Assembly: GCA_010027825.1 (NCBI GenBank)
Contig: RGUK01000040.1
Coordinates: forward strand, 1-9,512
Source: a bacterium
GTDB lineage: Bacteria; Dependentiae; Babeliae; Babeliales; RVW-14
Length of the DNA: 9,512 nt
Direction of reading: 5' to 3'
The first letter of the stretch is position 1. Each line of letters begins with the position of its first letter. Under the pieces are notes generated by a model. The model was not told where the DNA came from. It worked only from the letters and a program-made list of their open reading frames with translations, and did not search any database. The translations under genes were made by a program, and so were the position numbers. This document shows positions 1 to 4,688 of the stretch, one piece after another.

Positions 1-419
1 ACCTCAGCGAGGGTCTCACCTGTGAGCTTGACCATTTCGCCGGGGATGTCGTCCTCGTACAGCTGTTCGACTTTCGAGCTGTATTTGAAGAGCACGCCGT
101 ACTGCTGAAGCTGCACCGACACGTCCTGGAAGCTGATCGTGTTGGCGTTGGGCGTGACACCTTCAGCAAGCACGAAGTTGCTGGCGGTGATGTCGGGCGT
201 GCCGACGTAGCGGTTGGAGTTCTCGATCGAGGTGCCGGTAGTCGATGCGCCAAAAGGCAGCGTACGACGGAAGACCAGCGTGTCGGTCGAGTTCTGGGGC
301 ATCTCGCGCTGAGTGCCGAAATCACCGAGAACGGTGATGGGTTGTGCATGCTCAAGCATGCCTTGAGCGGCACGGATTAGGTTCCGTGACGCTACGGTGC
401 CGTAATTTTGAATAGCCAT
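1..419 (-). CDS. Major capsid protein, N4-gp56 family, N-terminal 139 residues (3' end outside window)
   Basis: This should be the main shell subunit of the phage head, an HK97-fold protein that assembles around the scaffold. The frame runs uninterrupted from an ATG at 417-419 to the window edge. The start MAIQNYGTVASRNLIRAA, then the HAQPITVLGDFGTQREMPQ and TDTLVFRRTLPFG segments (about residues 28-65), match my memory of the N4-gp56 capsid family: an N-terminal helix, then a loop ending in a FRR-LP-G motif. A later FVLAEGVTP segment (about residues 88-96) is also typical. An AAGGA ribosome binding site at 427-431 sits seven bases before the start. The gene directly follows the scaffold gene with a 21-base gap, the usual scaffold-capsid order. 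About 60-65% of the protein is expected to lie outside the window. Family assignment is by recognition, not by a search. Confidence 0.88.
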   Translation of the reverse strand, partial: MAIQNYGTVASRNLIRAAQGMLEHAQPITVLGDFGTQREMPQNSTDTLVFRRTLPFGASTTGTSIENSNRYVGTPDITASNFVLAEGVTPNANTISFQDVSVQLQQYGVLFKYSSKVEQLYEDDIPGEMVKLTGETLAE

Positions 420-426
420 GGTTAGG

Positions 427-431
427 TCCTT
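427..431 (-). promoter_or_regulatory. Ribosome binding site of the capsid gene
   Basis: AAGGA on the minus strand, seven bases before the ATG at 417-419. It fixes the capsid start and lies in the 21-base gap after the scaffold stop codon. Confidence 0.7.
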
Positions 432-440
432 TCAATAGGT

Positions 441-1328
441 TTAGTAACCGCGCTGCGCTCGTTCTTTTTCGCGCCTTGCGGCTTCGTAATTCCAAAGTTC
501 CTGGGGTGACATGTCGTCCAATGTTTTGGGCGGTGGTGTCTGGCCAGGTCGTGTTGTTGCGGCTGCAGCAAGACGCTGATTCCGCTCTTGTCGAATATCC
601 GCGGCGGGTCGCGCTTTCGCCTGCTCGTACAAGTCGAGCATTCTGATTGCGTCTCTCGCTCTGGGGCTGTCGGCTAATGCACGGGTATCTGCGGACTGCG
701 CAAAGAACCAGCTAGCAAATTCCGGCGTGTTTACCGTTTGCTTCCAGTCTTCATGCTTGCCTTCAACTCGCGCTTCTTCAAGAAGTAATCCCATCTCTGC
801 CTTGGTCTGTGCGACCTGCTGAAACACCAGCTCCTGCACCTGTTGCGGTGTCAGGCCAGATGCTTGAGGCTGTACGCCTCCTAGCTTGGCAGTAACGTAC
901 TCTTCCATCGCGCCGGCCCACTCGGGGAAATCCTGCTTGAGCTGCTCCCACTTCTCCGGGTTCTTGGCCGCAGCAACCATCTGTCCCTGCGAAGGCGCTT
1001 CTTGCGGTGGCATCTGCGCCGCCGCTTGTCGGGCCTGCTGGAACTCGCGTTGTATTGCAGCCATGCGCCCGTCGGCGCTTTTTACATGGTGCAGCAGTTG
1101 GGCGTTGGCCTGCTCTAGCGAGTCGATCCTGGCAAGTTTTGCCCTGAACTCCTCGGGAAGAGATGCCAGTGGGTCAGCAGCTGGCTCGGTTGGAACGCGA
1201 TCATCCTGCGGCGGCTCATCCGGCGCAGCGCCTTGTAGCTCGTCAGCGGGCTGTTCGCCGGCATCAAGCTTCTGGGCTTCCTCGTTCCAAAGGTCCTGCA
1301 ATTGCTCCTGAGTCAGTTGTTCGTCCAC
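441..1328 (-). CDS. Putative scaffolding protein, 295 aa
   Basis: Likely the internal scaffold that templates prohead assembly and leaves before or during packaging. The protein is acidic at its N-terminus (residues 1-50 rich in D, E, Q and P), then strongly Gln/Ala/Glu-rich with coiled-coil character (about residues 55-110 and 160-195), and ends in a basic, charged tail with the sequence REKERAQRGY. This composition and its position immediately upstream of the capsid gene are the main evidence; no enzymatic motif is seen. It starts with GTG at 1326-1328, supported by a strong GGAGG at 1334-1338, five bases upstream. A terminator-like hairpin lies just before that site, so this gene and the capsid gene may form a separately controlled unit. 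The alternative is another acidic virion protein, but scaffold is much more likely. Confidence 0.8.
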   Translation of the reverse strand: MDEQLTQEQLQDLWNEEAQKLDAGEQPADELQGAAPDEPPQDDRVPTEPAADPLASLPEEFRAKLARIDSLEQANAQLLHHVKSADGRMAAIQREFQQARQAAAQMPPQEAPSQGQMVAAAKNPEKWEQLKQDFPEWAGAMEEYVTAKLGGVQPQASGLTPQQVQELVFQQVAQTKAEMGLLLEEARVEGKHEDWKQTVNTPEFASWFFAQSADTRALADSPRARDAIRMLDLYEQAKARPAADIRQERNQRLAAAATTRPGQTPPPKTLDDMSPQELWNYEAARREKERAQRGY

Positions 1329-1333
1329 TTACG

Positions 1334-1338
1334 CCTCC
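1334..1338 (-). promoter_or_regulatory. Ribosome binding site supporting a GTG start for the scaffold gene
   Basis: GGAGG on the minus strand, five bases before the GTG at 1326-1328. No ATG lies at a comparable distance in that frame, so this site decides the non-ATG start. It is the strongest Shine-Dalgarno match in the window and suits a protein needed in many copies. Confidence 0.7.
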
Positions 1339-1342
1339 AAAA

Positions 1343-1367
1343 TACAAAAGCCGCCTACGGGCGGCTT
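1343..1367 (-). terminator. Rho-independent terminator-like hairpin upstream of the scaffold gene
   Basis: On the minus strand an eight-base-pair stem (AAGCCGCC, 1367-1360, pairing with GGCGGCTT, 1355-1348) closes a CGTA loop. A T-rich tract follows (TTTTGTATTTT including the stem's last bases). It should stop or attenuate transcripts coming from the 223-residue gene before they reach scaffold and capsid, whose ribosome binding site begins about ten bases downstream. Because the late genes still have to be expressed, partial read-through, antitermination or a nearby promoter would be needed. The stem is nearly the same as the one at 3117-3132. Confidence 0.65.
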
Positions 1368-1451
1368 CGTTTGCCATGATCAGCCGGGATCTATCGTCCG
1401 GGCCGATCGTTACATCCCGAGCTGCCTCATTGGGCAGGTCGAAGAATTCTT

Positions 1452-2123
1452 TTATGTTCTTTGTACAGCACTAGCAATCAAACCGGCAGGCTTTGAATAG
1501 CTCCAGTTCGTTACGCCTGCTGCGGTTGCCGCCGCAACAGACGGGTATTGTCGGCCGTCAGGACCGTACACGGGAATGCCGCTGCTCATCCCGTCAAGAG
1601 TTGTAAAACCTGCAGGTGTAGCCCCTGAACCAGGGATTACACCACCGCTGCTGCCGGGAGTAAGGTTGACTGTACCGCCGGGACTGCCGTTGCCAGTGTT
1701 GCCGGTGTTAACGGTGCTGCCGCCAGTGTTGCCAGTGTTGCCAGTATTGCCGGTGTTAACGGTGCTGCCGCCAGTGTTGCCGCCAGTGTTGCCGCCAGTG
1801 TTGCCAGTGACGAGCGCCTCTCTCCGCAGGGGCGCGTATGTAATTTGCCCTGGGCCAGATCTCTGGCTCACTGCAGGAACGCCGGCAGGAAGGGAACCGT
1901 CTAGGCTAAAAATAGGTTCGCCGTCGGTTTGGTAAAACCCAGTGAACTGCAGTTGCCGGCCCCCTTCGGTATATCGGCTCATGGAGTTGGGGTTTATGTT
2001 GGCTTGTTGCAGCTCCATCGCAAACATGGCTGCTTCCTCTGGGCTGGAGAGGTTGCGGCCTTGTGACTGCGCCAACAACGCGAGTTGCTGGATGCTGTTG
2101 TTGTCGAATTCATTCGTTGCCAC
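1452..2123 (-). CDS. Modular virion-type protein with Asn-Thr-Gly repeat linker and C-terminal cassette, 223 aa
   Basis: Function not recognised. Three parts are visible. Residues 1-100 are a mostly helical N-terminal domain containing GFYQTDGEPIFSL. Residues about 103-146 are a low-complexity linker of NTG/GGNT/GGSTV repeats. Residues about 150-223 are a cassette beginning VNLTPGSSGG, with IPVYGPDGRQYPSVAAATA and AGVTNWSYSKP, ending GLIASAVQRT. The cassette is nearly identical to one encoded at 2136-2352. The start is GTG (2121-2123), with AAAGGA at 2132-2137 eight bases upstream and overlapping the previous stop codon; no other in-frame start is well placed. There is no signal peptide or membrane segment. 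Its position between portal and scaffold suggests a structural or internal virion protein, with the Gly/Asn/Thr linker joining two folded ends. This role is inference. Confidence 0.75.
   Translation of the reverse strand: MATNEFDNNSIQQLALLAQSQGRNLSSPEEAAMFAMELQQANINPNSMSRYTEGGRQLQFTGFYQTDGEPIFSLDGSLPAGVPAVSQRSGPGQITYAPLRREALVTGNTGGNTGGNTGGSTVNTGNTGNTGNTGGSTVNTGNTGNGSPGGTVNLTPGSSGGVIPGSGATPAGFTTLDGMSSGIPVYGPDGRQYPSVAAATAAGVTNWSYSKPAGLIASAVQRT
1474..1671 (-). repeat. 198-bp direct repeat, copy 1 (in-frame C-terminal cassette)
   Basis: This matches 2155-2352 at a constant offset of 681 bases with nine mismatches by my reading, so about 95% identity. The scaffold-distal part (about 1584-1671) appears identical. 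Here the repeat is in frame and forms the C-terminal cassette of the 223-residue protein. The offset is a multiple of three, so recombination between copies would keep the cassette frame. Confidence 0.9.
1684..1812 (-). repeat. Degenerate 9-bp tandem repeats encoding Asn-Thr-Gly linker
   Basis: Imperfect nine-base units of the type GGCAACACT, mixed with GGTGGC-type insertions, encode (G)GNT, NTG and GGSTV runs at about residues 103-146 of the 223-residue protein. A longer period of about 48 bases is visible, because the block STVNTGNTG recurs. Length changes in whole units keep the frame, so copy number may vary between relatives. Confidence 0.85.
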
Positions 2124-2135
2124 AGCGCTATTCCT

Positions 2136-2352
2136 TTACCTTCCAACAGCATTGGCAATCAAACCGGTGGGCTTTGCATAGCTCCAGTTCGTTACGCCTG
2201 CTGCGGTTGCCGCCGCAACAGACGGATATTGTTTTCCGTCAGGACCGTACACAGGAATGCCGGTGCTCATCCCGTCAAGAGTTGTAAAACCTGCAGGTGT
2301 AGCCCCTGAACCAGGGATTACACCACCGCTGCTGCCGGGAGTAAGGTTGACT
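2136..2352 (-). pseudogene. C-terminal cassette of the upstream paralogue, detached by a frame change (copy 2)
   Basis: This frame encodes VNLTPGSSGG through GLIANAVGR and stops with TAA at 2136-2138. It is nearly the same as the C-terminus of the neighbouring 223-residue protein. It has no start codon or ribosome binding site of its own near the beginning of the similarity. The gene upstream reaches it in a different frame. Joining the two frames near 2352 would give a protein with the same plan as its neighbour: N-terminal domain, then this cassette. The linker that separates these parts in the neighbour is missing here. The simplest reading is that this is the true end of the 2886-2275 gene, disconnected by a deletion or assembly error at the repeat edge. 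Confidence 0.75.
2155..2352 (-). repeat. 198-bp direct repeat, copy 2
   Basis: Partner of 1474-1671, displaced by exactly 681 bases. Similarity ends abruptly at 2352: beyond it, copy 1 continues into the Asn-Thr-Gly linker, while this copy abuts unrelated sequence of the upstream gene. Confidence 0.9.
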
Positions 2353-2886
2353 AAACGGGTTATAGTAAACAACGGGTATGCCTCTTGTTGGATTTGTAGG
2401 ATCTGGTTTTACGCCATTAATATAAACGGCCCGAATGATCTTGTTTTCCGGCCCGCCGACGCCAACTGTTGACGATTTACTTAACCACTCTTGTTCGTAT
2501 CCAGGGGGCGGAGTTACTGGTCTTCCGTCTTGATCAACAAACTCGGTACTAGCCAGTGCCCTGGCGTTTGAGTCGTTGATCTCTTGGTTGCTAAACTGAT
2601 AAAGCCTGTCCTTGCTGCCTTCGTTTTTTGTCGCAAAATTTGCATTTGCAAACAACGCCGAGGTGTCCGCCGCTGGATTACCAGCCTTCATGGCTCTCGC
2701 TTGATCAATAAGGCTAAAGTCTGGACCGGTGTCCGTGTTATAAAACCCTAGTCTAATGGCCTCGTTTCGCGTTGCTTGATTGGCGTTCTTAAAATAACCC
2801 GCAAGCTCCATCCTTGGATCATCAGCAGCAATACGCGCAACATCCTGTATTAGCCTGTTGTCTATTGCATTAGCAGATGACGACAT
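2275..2886 (-). CDS. Paralogue of the 223-aa protein, N-terminal part, frameshifted near its C-terminus
   Basis: Function not recognised. The first roughly 177 residues read as a normal, mostly hydrophilic protein. Near its N-terminus, IDNRLIQDVARIA and GFYNTDTGPDFSL resemble the FDNNSIQQLALLA and GFYQTDGEPIFSL of the gene at 2123-1452, so the two are probably paralogues. After PVVYYNPF (about 2355) the frame enters the 198-bp repeat out of phase and yields about 25 residues of unrelated Arg/Trp/Cys-rich sequence before TGA at 2275-2277. The original product therefore probably continued in the cassette frame to 2136. The ATG at 2884-2886 is preferred over the one at 2896-2898, because GGGGAG lies four bases before it. 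This stretch looks more A/T-rich than terminase or scaffold. Confidence 0.65.
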   Translation of the reverse strand: MSSSANAIDNRLIQDVARIAADDPRMELAGYFKNANQATRNEAIRLGFYNTDTGPDFSLIDQARAMKAGNPAADTSALFANANFATKNEGSKDRLYQFSNQEINDSNARALASTEFVDQDGRPVTPPPGYEQEWLSKSSTVGVGGPENKIIRAVYINGVKPDPTNPTRGIPVVYYNPFSQPYSRQQRWCNPWFRGYTCRFYNS

Positions 2887-2908
2887 ACCGCTCCCCATTC
2901 AATGCTTG

Positions 2909-3106
2909 TTAATCACGTAAGACCTCTTCCCGTGCCGTTGCGTTGGGCAAATCAAGAATCTTTTTTAATAACCGAATCTCGCCTCGCAACGCAGCCGTGT
3001 CTTCTAAAGTTAACTTGGCATCATTCTTTTCGCGCGCTCGCTTGAGCTGATCCTCAGCCCATTTCCTAAGCTGATGCCATGTCGCGGATTGAAAATCAAT
3101 GTTCAT
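2909..3106 (-). CDS. Small charged helical phage protein, 65 aa
   Basis: Function not recognised. From the ATG at 3104-3106 the product is almost entirely charged helix: WHQLRKWAEDQLKRAREKND, then a Leu/Arg/Lys-rich second helix (TAALRGEIRLLKKILDLP). The pattern of a W-LRKWAE helix followed by a LRGEI-LLK-IL-LP helix is familiar from short hypothetical phage proteins near portal and capsid genes; no role is known to me. An upstream in-frame TTG at 3124 lies inside a strong hairpin and is a less likely start. No clear Shine-Dalgarno precedes the ATG; instead a hairpin and T-run end within ten bases of it. Translation may therefore be weak or depend on upstream ribosomes. Confidence 0.6.
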   Translation of the reverse strand: MNIDFQSATWHQLRKWAEDQLKRAREKNDAKLTLEDTAALRGEIRLLKKILDLPNATAREEVLRD

Positions 3107-3132
3107 AAATGAAAACGCCGCCAAGCGGCGGC
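3107..3132 (-). terminator. Terminator-like hairpin before the 65-aa gene
   Basis: On the minus strand GCCGCC (3132-3127) pairs with GGCGGC (3122-3117) across a GCTT loop, and GTTTTCATTT follows. Stem bases and context (AAGCCGCC-N4-GGCGGC) are shared with the hairpin at 1348-1367. It lies in the 92-base gap after the DUF5856-like gene and ends just before an ATG. It could be a leaky terminator or attenuator dividing the operon. Confidence 0.55.
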
Positions 3133-3186
3133 TTTACAAATTGAGCGGGCACGGGGTCCCCACCGAAATTGTAAGTTACTTTCATG

Positions 3187-3198
3187 CTTGCGCGCAAG
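3187..3198. other. Perfect 12-bp palindrome
   Basis: CTTGCGCGCAAG, a perfect inverted repeat immediately after the TGA stop (3199-3201) of the 121-residue gene. It could be a dimeric repressor half-site pair or a minor hairpin. A chance palindrome of this length is not rare enough to prove function. Confidence 0.35.
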
Positions 3199-3564
3199 TC
3201 ACGCCAAAAACCGCAATTTGTATAACGTTGATTGGTACAACGCAACCACTTCATCGATGATGTTGTGCAAGGCAGATTCCTTACGCGACACGATCTTTTC
3301 GCGGCTAGCCTCGATCATCTCGAGCTGCTGATCCAGGATGTCGGCAATCTCGCCTTCAAACTCGTTGTCCATCAACGGAATGTCTAGCAGCTCGTTAAAG
3401 CGGCCCTGGTAAGCCTCGGCAAAGCTGTCGACCAGCGGGATGATCTCGTCGTAGAAAGTGTTTAGGGCTACATGCTCTGCGTAGCTGCGCGTGCGCAGGT
3501 GCGCCCGGTGCGCAAGGTCGCGCGCCAGAAAAAGCAAAGCGACAAGCTCGCCAGCTGTTTTCAT
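3199..3564 (-). CDS. DUF5856-like / Dps-like helical protein, 121 aa
   Basis: An all-helical protein of 121 residues. Residues 1-50 (MKTAGELVALLFLARDLAHR, then HLRTRSYAEHVALNTFYDEI) and VDSFAEAYQGR (about residues 46-56) match my recollection of phage proteins grouped as DUF5856. The order His-rich helix, FYDEI, then acidic AEAYQGR also resembles Dps/ferritin-like proteins, where such residues can bind metal. Catalytic iron sites are not established here. The second half (EFEGEIADILDQQLEMIEAS) is another acidic helix pair. The ATG overlaps the previous stop by one base (TAATG), with AAGG(T)GGG about eight bases upstream, so translation is probably coupled. Its role in a morphogenesis operon is unknown; DUF5856 is a recognition call of moderate certainty. 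Confidence 0.65.
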   Translation of the reverse strand: MKTAGELVALLFLARDLAHRAHLRTRSYAEHVALNTFYDEIIPLVDSFAEAYQGRFNELLDIPLMDNEFEGEIADILDQQLEMIEASREKIVSRKESALHNIIDEVVALYQSTLYKLRFLA

Positions 3565-3932
3565 TAGTAGCCCACCTTGCTGTAACGAGCGTGAATAGCC
3601 ACGATTACGTCAATATCGGTCCCTGTGCCGCCGCTGGTGATAGGGCGAATGTAAGCCGGATTTTCATTGGCCGTGTGCAACGCCGCAGACGTGAAGCTCA
3701 TATCAGCGGTGCCGCCTCGCTTGGTAAGAGGGTGCCAGTTCACGCCGTCGTTGCTGCCTTGCAACTTGACGGTGGCGCCGCCAAACGTGCCAATAAATTG
3801 CGCGGTAATGTCAGCCGCAAACGGCAGAGGGTAGCCAGCGCCGTCGTCGGCGTTACCTAAAGCTTCCCAAGTGATGAGGATTGCACCGTTGATTTTGTTG
3901 CGATCAATGCTGGTGAGGGCGATGGTTGCCAT
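3564..3932 (-). CDS. Small beta-rich virion-type protein, 122 aa
   Basis: Function not proven. The sequence alternates short hydrophobic strands with Gly/Asn/Thr loops and lacks helices, as expected for a beta-sandwich. The segment GGATVKLQGSNDGVNWHPL (about residues 50-68) is a motif common in small phage decoration, tail or baseplate beta-domains, where a strand carries L-GSNDG followed by W--L. The C-terminus (DIDVIVAIHARYSKVGY) looks like a final strand. The start is well supported: ATG at 3930-3932 with AAGGAG at 3938-3943, five bases upstream, overlapping the TAA of the preceding gene. A capsid decoration or tail-associated protein is the best guess from fold character and context. Confidence 0.65.
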   Translation of the reverse strand: MATIALTSIDRNKINGAILITWEALGNADDGAGYPLPFAADITAQFIGTFGGATVKLQGSNDGVNWHPLTKRGGTADMSFTSAALHTANENPAYIRPITSGGTGTDIDVIVAIHARYSKVGY

Positions 3933-3937
3933 GTGTG

Positions 3938-3943
3938 CTCCTT
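3938..3943 (-). promoter_or_regulatory. Ribosome binding site fused to a stop codon
   Basis: AAGGAG five bases before the ATG at 3930-3932. Its first two bases are the last two of the TAA that ends the 248-residue gene, so termination and re-initiation are likely coupled. Confidence 0.65.
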
Positions 3944-4688
3944 AATAACCAGTTACGTTTTCGGGTTGGTAGGTCGGGTCGATCGGCACGTCACCGCTGG
4001 GCGGCGCTGGCTGATCTGGGTTGGTAATGACTGCCCCGCTGCGGTATTGAGTTGGCGTGCCGCCAGCCTGCAAGCCGCGGCTGCGAATCACGTCGCTGAT
4101 TAACCCACCGCGCTCTCTGTCAGCTAAGCTGCCGGTGAACATGCGCCGAACCTGCGCCATCGAAGGGTCAGGTTGTTGCGCGCGCAGCTTGGCAGTGAAA
4201 TCTCCGGGTTTGTCTGGGTAAACCGATACGTCGCGTTCAAATGTATAAGTAGGGTTGCCGCCTTCGGTCGTCGGTCCTTGTTCAGACACCAGGCGCCACT
4301 CAGGGCCTAGCAGCTGCCCAGAATCTTCGATGACGTATTGCGCACCGTTGCCGTCAGCTGCTTCTTGGCGAATTACGTTAGCTGCAGTTTCAGTGCGGCG
4401 CTCGGTAGGGTTTTGACGCATCAGCTGAAAGCGGTTCTCACCTGGTATGGCTGAAACCCCGTAGTTGGCCGCTGTTTGCCCTTGAGGCAGGGTGTAGCCG
4501 GAAAGCTTGCCCTCTTTGTCCACTACGTACGTGTTGCCAGCGGTGTCACGCACAACCGCGTTGCCGCTGGAGTCCATCACGATCGTGTTGTTGTACGCGT
4601 CAATGCCTTTGTTGTAACGCTGCAACTTACGGTTGTACTGCTCAACCGCGCGTTTGTAAGCGTCAATCTCGCGGGCCAGAACGCTCAT
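3942..4688 (-). CDS. Hypothetical virion-type protein with N-terminal coiled coil, 248 aa
   Basis: Function not recognised. Residues 1-35 (REIDAYKRAVEQYNRKLQ and following) form a Tyr- and Lys-rich coiled coil with YN repeats. A beta-rich segment follows, with two short DSSGNAVVRD / DTAGNTYVVD / DKEGKLSGY repeats (about residues 38-66). A region with charged and aromatic residues comes next, and the C-terminal tail is Pro-rich. Around residue 195 it carries RGGLISDVIRSRG, similar to the C-terminal GLI motif of its neighbours. The ATG overlaps the TAA of the upstream gene (TAATG), with AGGA five bases upstream. There is no signal peptide or membrane segment. Position and composition suggest an internal or tail-associated structural protein. 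Confidence 0.7.
   Translation of the reverse strand: MSVLAREIDAYKRAVEQYNRKLQRYNKGIDAYNNTIVMDSSGNAVVRDTAGNTYVVDKEGKLSGYTLPQGQTAANYGVSAIPGENRFQLMRQNPTERRTETAANVIRQEAADGNGAQYVIEDSGQLLGPEWRLVSEQGPTTEGGNPTYTFERDVSVYPDKPGDFTAKLRAQQPDPSMAQVRRMFTGSLADRERGGLISDVIRSRGLQAGGTPTQYRSGAVITNPDQPAPPSGDVPIDPTYQPENVTGY

Noticed and set aside
886..1311. Open plus-strand frame opposite the scaffold gene, rich in Ser and Cys
   Set aside because: It is the antisense of a Gln/Ala/Glu-rich gene. It has low-complexity composition, no ribosome binding site and no recognisable domain.
1340..1450. Protein-like minus-strand frame between the 223-residue gene and scaffold (reads FFDLPNEAARDVTIGPDDRS)
   Set aside because: It has no start codon at a sensible place, runs through the terminator hairpin and then out of phase into the scaffold gene. 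It could be a gene remnant, but I cannot support it.
1684..1812. CRISPR-like short repeats
   Set aside because: The nine-base units have no unique spacers, lie wholly inside a reading frame and encode a linker.
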